NCBI RefSeq assembly: GCF_902726545.1
Contig: NZ_CACVAD010000013.1
Location: 36,476-100,475 of the forward strand
DNA length: 64,000 nt
Direction: 5' to 3'
DNA from: Yersinia artesiana
GTDB lineage: Bacteria; Pseudomonadota; Gammaproteobacteria; Enterobacterales; Enterobacteriaceae
The notes under the pieces are model-generated. The model saw nothing but the letters and a program-made list of their open reading frames with translations, was not told the origin of the DNA and did not search any database. Both the position numbers and the translations under genes were made by a program. Positions 8,381 to 16,800 of this stretch are shown one piece after another (positions within the stretch are counted from its first letter, which is position 1; every line of letters begins with the position of its first letter).

Positions 8381-9424
8381 ATGGCAATGCCGGCGGGATT
8401 ACCCCCATCTATAATTCGTGCTCCGCTGGTGGGAAGCGGTTTTTTGACCGGTAAACGGCAGGGGTATGTGCTGGCGCTTATCAGTGCCATGTTATTGGGT
8501 TTTACCGGGATTATTATCCGCATTCTCACTGCGCATTATCATTTGCCGACTTCAGTCTTAGCTTTTTGGCGGGCAGGGTTGGTCGCCGCCGTTCTGTTGC
8601 CTATTTTATTAGTGATCAAGCCTGAGTGGGCCAAATTACGCCGCGATCAGGTCAAATTCTATTTGGCTTATGGCCTGTTGCTGGCGGTATTTAATGGCTT
8701 ATGGACAGAATCTGTGGCGTTAAACGGCGCATCGATATCCACCATTTTGGTGTATTGCTCGGTAGGTTTTACTGTTTTTCTGGGCTGGATTTTTTATAAC
8801 GAATATATGGGTTGGCGTGAGTTCTTCGTTATCGTGATTAGCATGGTGGGCTGTTTTCTGGTCAGCGATGGGGTGAATATCACGGCGGCAGATTTTAATT
8901 TTGTGGGTTTATTCATTGGATTGGCGTCGGGAATTGGTTACAGCTTTTATACTCTGGCCGGGCGAATTGCCACGGAGCGCCGTTACCCTGTGTGGAATAC
9001 CATTTTATATGTGTTTGGACTTTCCGCTGTGTATCAATTGATATTTAATCAACTGTTGTTGTGGTTCCCAATACAGGGGTTACAGCAGATGGTGGGAAAT
9101 CTGTTCTTTTTATCCATCGGGACAGAAGGTGTGCAATGGTCTGGCTGGTGGTTATTGCTGATTCTGGCCGCTGGCCCGACATTACTGGGCTTTGGTCTGT
9201 TTAATCTGAGCTTGAAAACGCTCCCGCTGGCCGTCGCCAGTTTAATACTCACCCTGGAATTGGTGTTCACCGCTGTAATTGCTTATTTTCTATTGGATGA
9301 AATCTTATCGGCTGCGCAATTACTGGGCAGTGCATTGGTTTTATTGGGCGTATTAATGCTACATAGAAAAGATAATACTCAGGGTGAGATAGCAACAGCG
9401 AGTAATAGTGTTATCTCACCCTGA
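8381..9424 (+). CDS. EamA/DMT-superfamily transporter
   Basis: 347-residue inner-membrane protein with ten predicted membrane helices in two EamA halves, preceded by an N-terminal tail of about 25 residues. The first half begins GYVLALISAMLLGFTGIIIRIL and the second ends with the usual TLELVFTAVIAYFLLDE and LGSALVLLGVLML strings. Proteins of this type export or import small metabolites; the substrate cannot be told from the sequence. The ATG at 8381 follows a GAGG site. It is divergent from the MocR-type regulator, which suggests a regulator-exporter pair. The next gene, also an EamA protein, is convergent and ends 9 bases away. Confidence 0.8.
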   Translation: MAMPAGLPPSIIRAPLVGSGFLTGKRQGYVLALISAMLLGFTGIIIRILTAHYHLPTSVLAFWRAGLVAAVLLPILLVIKPEWAKLRRDQVKFYLAYGLLLAVFNGLWTESVALNGASISTILVYCSVGFTVFLGWIFYNEYMGWREFFVIVISMVGCFLVSDGVNITAADFNFVGLFIGLASGIGYSFYTLAGRIATERRYPVWNTILYVFGLSAVYQLIFNQLLLWFPIQGLQQMVGNLFFLSIGTEGVQWSGWWLLLILAAGPTLLGFGLFNLSLKTLPLAVASLILTLELVFTAVIAYFLLDEILSAAQLLGSALVLLGVLMLHRKDNTQGEIATASNSVISP

Positions 9425-9433
9425 GAGTGTTTA

Positions 9434-10315
9434 TTACGCGGTTTTTCGACGTAATGGTGTGCGCAGACGTTGCGCTAATATCACCCCTGCGAGCGTAATT
9501 CCGCCGCCAATCAGATGGTAACTGTGCAACTGTTCATGCAGGAAAGTCACGGCGATAATGGCGGTAAACACTGGCGTCAGGTTCATAAATATCGACGCGG
9601 TATTTGCCCCCAGTCGCATGACGCCGTGAATCCATAAATAAGGCGCAATAATAGAAGCGGGAATGCCGGCAAATAATACCAGCGGGATATTCTGTGCCGT
9701 TAATTGAACATCCGCGGCCAACAGGAAGTTCGGTAATAACAGCACCACACCAAAGACAATTTGCATATATAGGGATTGCCAGTTAGGTAATTGAATCGCC
9801 CAGCGCTTGGTTAACACCCCGTAGAGAGCATAGGCTGCCGAGGCACCAAGCATCATCAATTCACCTTTGCCGATGCCATGTTGCAGCAATTGCGCCGGGT
9901 TACCCGCGCTGACCAACCACACCAATCCCCCTAATGACAATACACTGCCCAGCGCAATCCCGACGGTAGGCGCCACACGTAGCACCACAATGCTAATAAG
10001 CACGGTTAATAATGGAATTAACGAACTGAGTATTCCCATAAACAGGGCGCTAACACTGTGGGCAGCGTAATAAGCCAGGCTTTGGTACAGCACCATCCCC
10101 AATAACCCCAGAATCATCAGTTTCCACCAATAAACGCGGATTGCCTGCCAGTTGCGGATAACGCCCATTAGCAAAAATGGCGTTAGGGTCAGTAATGCCA
10201 GTACCCAGCGATAGAAGGAGATTGCCGCCGGATCAATAGCGGTGGCGGAGACCTTGCTGACCACGGCATTAATTGACCAGATAATCACCGCAAATAAGGG
10301 GAATAACACATTCAT
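9434..10315 (-). CDS. EamA/DMT-superfamily transporter (second)
   Basis: Inner-membrane protein of 293 residues with ten helices and two EamA repeats: MNVLFPLFAVIIWSINAVV at the start, and LTPVFTAIIAVTFLHEQL with GGGITLAGVILAQRLR at the end. The frame also has ATG codons 6 and 15 bases further upstream. The start at 10315 is preferred because a GAG box lies about ten bases before it and it gives the standard N-terminus. It is divergent from the AraC-type regulator at 10452, a common arrangement for a regulator and its exporter target. It is not closely similar in sequence to the neighbouring EamA protein, so it is not a recent duplication. Substrate unknown. Confidence 0.8.
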   Translation of the reverse strand: MNVLFPLFAVIIWSINAVVSKVSATAIDPAAISFYRWVLALLTLTPFLLMGVIRNWQAIRVYWWKLMILGLLGMVLYQSLAYYAAHSVSALFMGILSSLIPLLTVLISIVVLRVAPTVGIALGSVLSLGGLVWLVSAGNPAQLLQHGIGKGELMMLGASAAYALYGVLTKRWAIQLPNWQSLYMQIVFGVVLLLPNFLLAADVQLTAQNIPLVLFAGIPASIIAPYLWIHGVMRLGANTASIFMNLTPVFTAIIAVTFLHEQLHSYHLIGGGITLAGVILAQRLRTPLRRKTA

Positions 10316-10451
10316 GCACATAATTCTCATTGAGATACTAATGCGGTGCAGTGTAACGCTGTCTGATTTATTCTATATACTGATAATCAGACAATCGTTG
10401 CCGTGATTAAGACAACTTTAAACGGGCAGAGCTGTAGGCCGCAGGGTATGA

Positions 10452-11243
10452 ATGACGATGATAAAACCTAATCTCCCGATGGTCGCGGCCACCGCGCCGC
10501 AGAATCTCTCTTTCCGCTGCGAGATATACAATGCCAATACTGAATTTCTGCCCCATACCCATTCCTATGGGCAATTGATATGTGTGAAATCGGGTGTACT
10601 GGCCATGAGCATTGGCGGGCAGCGCTTTTTGGCTCCGCCTGAATTCAGTGTCTGGATCCCCGCTGGCGTCGAACATTCCAGTTATAACCGTAAATCAATG
10701 CATTTTCGCGCTATCGATATCGCGTTAGAACACTGCAAAGAGTTACCCACCTCAGCTTGTCTGATTAATGTCAGCCCGATTTTTAATGCCATCGTGGAGG
10801 ATTGTTTCGCCCGTGGTTTATTAATGCCGCAAAGCGAACAAGATTTGCGCTTAAGTCTGGTGCTGATTGATCAGCTCAGAGTCTCACCGGTGCAGTGCAC
10901 CTATTTGCCGACCTCACAAGATAAGTTGCTATCGCCCATTTTGGCAGCGCTGGAACGCTGTCCATCAGACAATACCTCGCTGGCAGTTTGGGCCAAACGG
11001 GTCTATACCACTGAACGAACCTTATCACGCCGTTGCCAGCAAGAGTTAGGTATGGCATTTAGTGAATGGCGGCAACGTTTGCGTTTTTTACATGCAATTT
11101 CGCTACTGGAACAGGGGAGAACGGTGCAAAGTGTGGCACTTGATGTAGGCTATAGTTCAGCGTCAGCTTTTATTACCATGTTCCAGCAAATTTCGGGGAC
11201 GACACCAGAGCGTTTTCGTCGCACCAATCCCCTTCCTCCTTGA
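10452..11243 (+). CDS. AraC-family transcriptional regulator with N-terminal cupin
   Basis: 263 residues. The N-terminal half is a cupin-type sensor: HTHSYGQLICVKSGVL carries the HxH of a small beta-barrel, followed by PPEFSVWIPAGVEHSSYN. The C-terminal 100 residues hold the two helix-turn-helix motifs of AraC proteins (NTSLAVWAKRVYTTERTLSRRC and SVALDVGYSSASAFITMF). Proteins of this plan often regulate an adjacent efflux gene, and the EamA gene at 9434-10315 is divergent from it. An ATG in frame at 10458 is an alternative start. The last few residues (NPLPP) and the stop codon lie inside the outer end of an ERIC element, so the present C-terminus appears to derive from that insertion. Confidence 0.8.
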   Translation: MTMIKPNLPMVAATAPQNLSFRCEIYNANTEFLPHTHSYGQLICVKSGVLAMSIGGQRFLAPPEFSVWIPAGVEHSSYNRKSMHFRAIDIALEHCKELPTSACLINVSPIFNAIVEDCFARGLLMPQSEQDLRLSLVLIDQLRVSPVQCTYLPTSQDKLLSPILAALERCPSDNTSLAVWAKRVYTTERTLSRRCQQELGMAFSEWRQRLRFLHAISLLEQGRTVQSVALDVGYSSASAFITMFQQISGTTPERFRRTNPLPP

Positions 11244-11353
11244 GGCCGCAGAGGGTTGGCTACGTTTACGCACCCGAATCACTGACTTGAGTCAGCTCAT
11301 CGGGGTTTATTCGCTTGCCGCCTACCTGCAACTTCAACGATTTTGGGGATATA
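11226..11353 (-). repeat. ERIC element between the AraC-type gene and pdxB
   Basis: Read on the minus strand this 128-bp stretch follows the ERIC consensus: a TATATCCCC end, the GTTGCAGGTAGGCGGCAAG block, then the core CCCCGATGAGCTGACTCAAG and GTCAGTGATTCGGGTG. The outer end overlaps the last 18 bases of the AraC-type gene. The inner end lies 50 bases before the pdxB start, so it also forms part of the pdxB upstream region. Confidence 0.85.
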
Positions 11354-11403
11354 CTAAGCGCCCTGTTTTTCATCTGTAAGGCAGCAAGCTGCCGGAGAAC
11401 AAA

Positions 11404-12531
11404 GTGAAAATTCTGGTTGATGAGAATATGCCATACGCCGATGTGCTATTTCAGCGGTTAGGTGATGTGCAGGCAGTGCCGGGGCGGCCAATCCCCCTTG
11501 ATGCGCTGGCTGGTGCAGATGCGTTGATGGTGCGCTCGGTCACCAAAGTGAATGAGGCCTTGTTGCAAGGCACGTCAATTCGTTTTGTCGGCACCGCGAC
11601 CGCGGGCACTGATCATGTCGATGATAACTGGCTGCAACAGCAGGGCATTGGCTTCTCCGCCGCACCCGGCTGTAATGCTATTGCCGTGGTGGAATATGTT
11701 TTTTCTGCGCTGATGATGATGGCCGAACGCGATGGCTTCCAACTGCGTGATAAAACAGTTGGTATCATTGGTGTGGGGAATGTGGGATCACGGCTGAATG
11801 CTCGCCTGCAAGCTCTTGGGGTACGGACTCTTCTGTGTGACCCACCACGCGCGGATCGCGGTGATAACGAAACATTTTGGCCGCTGGAAAAGCTGGTACG
11901 CGAGGCTGATGTTCTCACCTTCCATACACCGCTGAATAAAACCGGCCCTTACCAAAGCTTGCATATGGCAGATGATGAACTGCTGGCAGCTTTACCCGAT
12001 GGTCGCATTCTGATTAATGCCTGTCGCGGTGCGGTGGTTGATAACACCGCACTGCTCCGTGCGCTGGAAAAGGGCAAAAAGCTCAGTGTAGTGCTGGATG
12101 TGTGGGAACCAGAGCCAGAGTTATCTTTGCCGTTATTGGCTCGCGTTGATATCGGGACACCCCATATCGCCGGATACACATTGGAAGGCAAGGCGCGCGG
12201 TACAACTCAAGTGTTTGAAGCATTTAGTCAATATTTGGGTCAGCCACAATCCGTTGAGCTTGCCAGCTTATTGCCACAGCCCGAATTCAGCCAGTTACGG
12301 CTAAATGGTGAGTTAGACGAAGGCAAATTAAAACGATTGATGCACTTGGTGTATGATGTGCGCCGCGATGATGCGCCGTTACGGCGTGTTGCTGGTCAGC
12401 CGGGCGAGTTTGACCGCCTGCGTAAGCACTATCAAGAGCGGCGCGAATGGTCATCACTTTGTGTGCAGTGCGATGATGCTGCCAGTGCTGAGTTGTTGCA
12501 AAAGTTAGGGTTTAGCACTCAATTACTCTAA
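11404..12531 (+). CDS. pdxB: Erythronate-4-phosphate dehydrogenase PdxB
   Basis: 375-residue cytoplasmic enzyme that oxidises 4-phosphoerythronate to 2-oxo-3-hydroxy-4-phosphobutanoate in the DXP-dependent pyridoxal phosphate pathway. It belongs to the D-2-hydroxyacid dehydrogenase family. Visible features are the NAD-binding [12 protein letters not shown] loop and the catalytic set Arg208 (NACRGAVV), Glu of VWEPEPE and His of TPHIAGYT. A PdxB-specific C-terminal dimerisation domain covers the last 90 residues. The start is GTG at 11404 with a GGAG site eight bases before it. Length and sequence match the E. coli enzyme closely. The ERIC element just upstream may alter its promoter or leader. 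Confidence 0.95.
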   Translation: MKILVDENMPYADVLFQRLGDVQAVPGRPIPLDALAGADALMVRSVTKVNEALLQGTSIRFVGTATAGTDHVDDNWLQQQGIGFSAAPGCNAIAVVEYVFSALMMMAERDGFQLRDKTVGIIGVGNVGSRLNARLQALGVRTLLCDPPRADRGDNETFWPLEKLVREADVLTFHTPLNKTGPYQSLHMADDELLAALPDGRILINACRGAVVDNTALLRALEKGKKLSVVLDVWEPEPELSLPLLARVDIGTPHIAGYTLEGKARGTTQVFEAFSQYLGQPQSVELASLLPQPEFSQLRLNGELDEGKLKRLMHLVYDVRRDDAPLRRVAGQPGEFDRLRKHYQERREWSSLCVQCDDAASAELLQKLGFSTQLL

Positions 12532-12562
12532 GCCGCTCTATAGATTAATCATGATGGAATAT

Positions 12563-12731
12563 CAGGCGGTATTTTGCCGTCTGAGGTTAATGACAAAGCT
12601 ATTGATCGCTTAGTGAGTGAAGGGTTGACCGTACCTAGGGGCGCTTCGACGGCTTACGCCGTTACGACCCCATCGGCACGTTTCCCCTTCATTTAACTTT
12701 GTCAGCAGTTTGAGGCGGTATTTTACCGCCT
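12563..12731 (+). repeat. Family A repeat, copy 1, bracketed by duplicated terminator hairpins
   Basis: The core, about 12584-12711, matches the copy at 40366-40508 (opposite orientation) at roughly 85 percent, apart from one indel of about 16 bases. It is flanked by two near-identical hairpins: CAGGCGG...CCGTCTG at 12563-12583 and AGGCGGT...ACCGCCT at 12713-12731. The hairpin differs from the one flanking copy 2. The core ends resemble each other in inverted orientation around GACAAAG. In one frame it reads SEVNDKAIDRLVSEGLTVPRG before a stop, with no start codon. It fills most of the pdxB-usg gap. Confidence 0.75.
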
Positions 12732-12784
12732 TTGTCTTTGTATAAATCCTTGTAATTTAATGAACTTTAGTGGAGAAAACCAAC

Positions 12785-13795
12785 ATGTCTGACGGCTGGA
12801 ATATAGCTCTGTTAGGAGCAACGGGCGCAGTAGGTGAAGCTTTGCTGGAGCTGTTAAATGAGCGCCAGTTCCCGGTTGGTGAATTGTATCCTCTGGCCAG
12901 CGAGCGCAGTGCTGGTGCGACTGTGCGCTTTAACGGTAAAAGTGTGCTGGTTGAAAATGCCGCAGAATTTGACTGGTCACAGGCGCAACTGGCTTTCTTT
13001 GTCGCTGGCCGTGAAGCTTCACAGCAATACGCTGAAGAAGCGGCAAATGCTGGTTGTTTGGTTATCGACAGCAGTGGCTTGTTTGCCATGGAACAGGATG
13101 TACCGCTGGTGGTGCCAAGTGTGAATCCTCAAGTGCTGGCGGAGTACCGCAACCGCAATATTGTGGCGGTCGCCGATAGCCTGACCAGCCAGTTATTGAC
13201 GGCGATTAAGCCGCTAACCGAACAGGCCGGTTTGTCCCGTTTGCATGTTACCGCGCTGATTTCGGCTTCCGCTCACGGTAAAGCCGCAGTGGATGATCTC
13301 GCCGGGCAAAGCGCCAAGCTGTTAAATGGTATCCCTGCGGAGCCAGGTGTTTTCGCTAAGCAATTGGCATTTAACGTTTTACCGCTGCTGGCTGATGAAG
13401 AAGGTAGCGTACGTGAAGAACGCCGTTTAGTGGATCAGGTGCGTAAAGTCTTGCAAGACGAGGGGTTACCTATCTCCGTGAGCTGTGTACAGTCGCCCGT
13501 ATTCTACGGCCAGGCACAAGTGGTTCATTTGGAAGCCTTACGCCCAATCGCCGCGGAAGAAGCCCGCAGTGAGCTGGAAAGTTGCGACGATATCCAGTTA
13601 TCGGAAGAAGATGATTACCCAACACAAGTGACTGATGCTTCTGGCAGTGATGTTTTGAGTATTGGTTGTATCCGCAATGACTATGGTATCCCCGAAGTGT
13701 TGCAATTCTGGTCGGTGACCGACAACATTCGTTTTGGCGGTGCGCTGATGGCCATTGAAACGGCGGAGCGCCTGTTGCAGGAGCAACTATACTGA
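12785..13795 (+). CDS. usg: USG-1, aspartate-semialdehyde dehydrogenase-like protein
   Basis: 336-residue protein of the aspartate-semialdehyde dehydrogenase fold, with an N-terminal nucleotide-binding loop ([16 protein letters not shown]) and a dimerisation half containing [14 protein letters not shown]. The position that carries the catalytic cysteine in true dehydrogenases is serine here (Ser132 in ADSLTSQ), which fits the view that Usg lacks that activity. Its function is unknown. The ATG at 12785 is preferred over an upstream GTG because GGAG lies nine bases before it. The stop overlaps the truA start by one base (TGATG), so the two are coupled as in E. coli. Confidence 0.92.
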   Translation: MSDGWNIALLGATGAVGEALLELLNERQFPVGELYPLASERSAGATVRFNGKSVLVENAAEFDWSQAQLAFFVAGREASQQYAEEAANAGCLVIDSSGLFAMEQDVPLVVPSVNPQVLAEYRNRNIVAVADSLTSQLLTAIKPLTEQAGLSRLHVTALISASAHGKAAVDDLAGQSAKLLNGIPAEPGVFAKQLAFNVLPLLADEEGSVREERRLVDQVRKVLQDEGLPISVSCVQSPVFYGQAQVVHLEALRPIAAEEARSELESCDDIQLSEEDDYPTQVTDASGSDVLSIGCIRNDYGIPEVLQFWSVTDNIRFGGALMAIETAERLLQEQLY

Positions 13796-14637
13796 TGTCC
13801 GAACTTGAGTTGACTCAGCCAGAAAATACCGTGGCTGAGGCTGCGGGGATTAAAATCGCGCTGGGTATTGAATACAACGGCAGCCGTTATTTCGGTTGGC
13901 AGCGCCAGCAAGAGGTTGCCAGCGTACAGGCTTGTCTGGAGGCCGCACTGTCAAAAGTCGCCAATGAGCCTATCGGCGTATTATGTGCCGGACGGACAGA
14001 TGCCGGGGTGCATGCGACGGGGCAGGTAGTTCATTTTATCACCACGGCCGAGCGCAAAGATGCCGCCTGGACGATGGGCGTCAACAGCCATTTACCGCCT
14101 GATATTGCGGTTCGTTGGGTCAAAACAGTTGATGATAGTTTTCATGCCCGTTTCAGTGCCACGGCTCGACGCTATCGTTATATTATTTTTAACCATCGCT
14201 ATCGGCCAGCGGTTTTGGCGCAAGGGGTCACCCATTGTTACATGCCGCTGGATGCCGAAAAAATGGAACAGGCTGCGCAATGTTTGCTCGGTGAACATGA
14301 TTTTACTTCGTTTCGTGCGATACAGTGCCAGTCCCGTACACCCTGGCGAAATGTAAAACATGTCAAAGTTACCCGACATGGCGCGTATATCGTGGTAGAT
14401 ATCAAGGCTAACGCATTTGTTCATCATATGGTGCGCAATATTGTCGGTAGCCTGATTGAGATTGGTTGCGGTAATCAGAGTGTCACCTGGATGGCCGAGT
14501 TACTGGCGCTGAAAGACAGATCGCGTGCGGCGGCAACCGCGAAAGCAGAAGGGTTATATTTAGTCTCGGTTGACTATCCTGAGCACTTTGCTCTACCCAA
14601 AACGCCATTGGGGCCGCTTTTTTTAGCTGACGACTAA
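13795..14637 (+). CDS. truA: tRNA pseudouridine(38-40) synthase TruA
   Basis: 280-residue enzyme that converts uridines 38, 39 and 40 in tRNA anticodon arms to pseudouridine. The catalytic aspartate is in [15 protein letters not shown] (Asp69). Other family strings are [12 protein letters not shown] near the start and [17 protein letters not shown] near the end. Compared with the E. coli protein it has an N-terminal extension of about ten residues ([17 protein letters not shown]). The start overlaps the usg stop by one base. A 124-bp gap with no strong terminator separates it from dedA. Confidence 0.96.
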   Translation: MSELELTQPENTVAEAAGIKIALGIEYNGSRYFGWQRQQEVASVQACLEAALSKVANEPIGVLCAGRTDAGVHATGQVVHFITTAERKDAAWTMGVNSHLPPDIAVRWVKTVDDSFHARFSATARRYRYIIFNHRYRPAVLAQGVTHCYMPLDAEKMEQAAQCLLGEHDFTSFRAIQCQSRTPWRNVKHVKVTRHGAYIVVDIKANAFVHHMVRNIVGSLIEIGCGNQSVTWMAELLALKDRSRAAATAKAEGLYLVSVDYPEHFALPKTPLGPLFLADD

Positions 14638-14761
14638 TATTATTGCCTTATTTTTATGCAACAACATGTATTAGGCGGATGAATCACTTGGGGCTAAGGA
14701 ATACCTAAGGAAGTTCAGTTAAGCTCGCAGAGATTAGGCCCGTTTACCTTCGAGAGTATTT

Positions 14762-15424
14762 ATGGAATTTATACGTTTCGTTATTGATTTTATTTTGCAT
14801 ATTGATGTGCATTTGGCAGAACTGGTAGCACAGTACGGCATCTGGGTTTATGGTATTTTATTCCTGATTTTATTCTGTGAAACCGGGTTGGTGGTAACGC
14901 CATTCTTGCCGGGCGATTCTCTGCTGTTTGTGGCCGGTGCATTAGCCTCATTGCCTTCCAATGACATCAATGTTCACATTATGGTTGCTCTGATGGTCAC
15001 GGCCGCGATTTTAGGTGATGCGATTAACTACACCATTGGGCGAATATTCGGTGAAAAGTTATTCAGTAACCCGGACTCCAAAATTTTCCGTCGTAGTTAT
15101 CTGGATAAAACCCATCAGTTTTACGAAAAACATGGTGGTAAAGCGATTATTTTGGCGCGATTTGTTCCGATTATTCGTACTTTTGCGCCGTTTGTTGCGG
15201 GTATGGGCAAAATGTCCTATCGCCATTTTGCCGCTTATAACGTGATTGGAGCGTTGGTATGGGTGCTGTTATTCACTTATGCTGGCTACTGGTTTGGTAA
15301 CATGCCTTTTGTTCAGGATAATCTGAAATTGCTGATTGTTGCCATTATTGTGGTGTCAATTTTGCCGGGCGTATTCGAGGTTTGGCGGCATCGGCGGGCA
15401 GCAGCACGTCAGAAAAATCAGTAA
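14762..15424 (+). CDS. dedA: DedA-family inner membrane protein
   Basis: 220-residue polytopic membrane protein nearly identical in layout to E. coli DedA. It begins with the amphipathic [20 protein letters not shown] region. The family core follows: [20 protein letters not shown], then a conserved [17 protein letters not shown] loop and [21 protein letters not shown] with FAPFVAGMG. DedA/VTT-domain proteins are thought to act as lipid scramblases or in membrane potential and undecaprenyl phosphate recycling. The precise role of this paralogue is not established. It is followed by a terminator-like hairpin before accD. Confidence 0.95.
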   Translation: MEFIRFVIDFILHIDVHLAELVAQYGIWVYGILFLILFCETGLVVTPFLPGDSLLFVAGALASLPSNDINVHIMVALMVTAAILGDAINYTIGRIFGEKLFSNPDSKIFRRSYLDKTHQFYEKHGGKAIILARFVPIIRTFAPFVAGMGKMSYRHFAAYNVIGALVWVLLFTYAGYWFGNMPFVQDNLKLLIVAIIVVSILPGVFEVWRHRRAAARQKNQ

Positions 15425-15533
15425 AAATGTTACCTAAGCCGTGGGTTCGACCAGTTTTTTATCTACACTGTCGAACCAATATGGTTTAATGAGTCACATT
15501 TGTGGTCTGTTCCTGCGGACAATCCGAGTTAAG

Positions 15534-15577
15534 TGCCTTAGTTACGCCACATTGGCGTATATCTTAGGCATTTTTTA
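15534..15577 (+). terminator. Terminator or attenuator between dedA and accD
   Basis: A long interrupted stem (TGCCT with AGGCA outside, ACGCCA with TGGCGT inside) runs 15534-15570 and is followed by six T residues. It lies 78 bases before the accD start, so it could end dedA transcripts or attenuate read-through into accD. Confidence 0.65.
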
Positions 15578-15654
15578 TTGGAGTGTTTTCAGGGAGATGG
15601 TTAAAGCATGAACAGCGAACTGGCAACAGCCAGGTTCAAACAGAAAGGTCATCG

Positions 15655-16566
15655 ATGAGCTGGATTGAACGAATTCTCAACAAAAGCAATATCACACAAA
15701 CCCGTAAAGCGAGTATTCCTGAAGGGGTGTGGACGAAGTGCGACAGCTGCGGTCAGGTACTTTATCGTGCCGAGTTAGAACGCAATCTGGAAGTGTGTCC
15801 TAAGTGTGATCATCACATGCGCATGTCAGCCCGTCAGCGGTTACATATGCTGCTGGATGAAGGCAGTGAAGTGGAATTAGGTAGCGAACTGGAGCCAAAG
15901 GATGTCCTGAAATTTAAGGACTCCAAAAAGTATAAAGATCGCCTCGTTGCTGCACAAAAAGAGACGGGCGAGAAAGATGCTCTGGTGGTAATGAAAGGCA
16001 CTTTGTGTGATATGCCGATTGTTGCCGCGTCATTTGAATTTGCCTTTATGGGCGGGTCAATGGCGTCAGTGGTCGGTGCTCGCTTTGTTCGTGCGGTAGA
16101 ACAGGCACTGGAAGACAATTGCCCACTGGTGTGCTTCTCTTCCAGTGGCGGTGCCCGTATGCAGGAAGCATTGATGTCTTTGATGCAGATGGCAAAAACC
16201 AGTGCTGCTCTGGCTAAAATGCAAGAGCGTGGTTTGCCGTATATATCAGTGCTGACTGATCCGACTATGGGCGGTGTATCCGCCAGTCTGGCAATGTTGG
16301 GTGATATCAATATCGCTGAACCTAAGGCTCTGATTGGCTTTGCTGGCCCTCGGGTTATTGAGCAAACTGTGCGTGAAAAACTGCCGCCAGGCTTCCAGCG
16401 CAGTGAGTTCTTGATTGAAAAAGGCGCTATCGACATGATAGTTCGCCGCCCGGTTATGCGTCAGACGCTGGCCAGCATTTTGTCGAAATTGACCAATCAA
16501 CCGCAACCAAAAGCGGATGATGCTAAGGCTGATGCGGCTGTGGCTGATAATCAGGCTGATGCCTGA
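15655..16566 (+). CDS. accD: Acetyl-CoA carboxylase carboxyltransferase subunit beta
   Basis: 303-residue beta subunit that, with AccA, transfers carboxyl from biotinylated BCCP to acetyl-CoA to form malonyl-CoA, the first step of fatty acid synthesis. An N-terminal zinc ribbon (Cys29, Cys32, Cys48, Cys51) precedes the crotonase-type carboxyltransferase domain. That domain shows [18 protein letters not shown] and [18 protein letters not shown]. The start at 15655 ([11 protein letters not shown]) has an AAGG site before it; the frame is open further upstream but not conserved. The last 25 residues are alanine- and aspartate-rich and low in complexity. Confidence 0.97.
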   Translation: MSWIERILNKSNITQTRKASIPEGVWTKCDSCGQVLYRAELERNLEVCPKCDHHMRMSARQRLHMLLDEGSEVELGSELEPKDVLKFKDSKKYKDRLVAAQKETGEKDALVVMKGTLCDMPIVAASFEFAFMGGSMASVVGARFVRAVEQALEDNCPLVCFSSSGGARMQEALMSLMQMAKTSAALAKMQERGLPYISVLTDPTMGGVSASLAMLGDINIAEPKALIGFAGPRVIEQTVREKLPPGFQRSEFLIEKGAIDMIVRRPVMRQTLASILSKLTNQPQPKADDAKADAAVADNQADA

Positions 16567-16576
16567 TTATCAGAAC

Positions 16577-16603
16577 GGGTGCCACCCTGATAAGGTGGTA
16601 CCC
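16577..16603 (+). other. Hairpin after accD
   Basis: A 10-base stem with one mismatch (GGGTGCCACC with GGTGGTACCC, six-base loop) lies just after the accD stop. It has no T-run, so it is more likely an mRNA 3' stabilising or processing hairpin than a complete intrinsic terminator. Confidence 0.45.
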
Positions 16604-16654
16604 GGTTATCGAGCATTATCGCAACTTAAGCTTTATAGCTTTAAAAAGAAAATA

Positions 16655-16781
16655 TATACCCAAAATAATTCGAGTTGCAGGAAGGCGGCAATTGAGTGAA
16701 TCCCGATGAGTTGACGTTAGTCAATGATTCGGGTGAATGAAAGCAGTCAACGCACATGCAGCTTGAAGTATGATGGGTATA
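16655..16781 (+). repeat. ERIC element between accD and folC
   Basis: A 127-bp unit with matching ends TATACCC and GGGTATA. It contains the ERIC blocks CGAGTTGCAGGAAGGCGGCA, a core GAATCCCGATGAG...GATTCGGGTGA and GCAGCTTGAAGTATGA. It ends 20 bases before the folC start, leaving little room for a promoter, so folC transcripts from accD would carry the folded element. Confidence 0.93.
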
Positions 16782-16800
16782 AAGGTCAGTGACGGGACTT

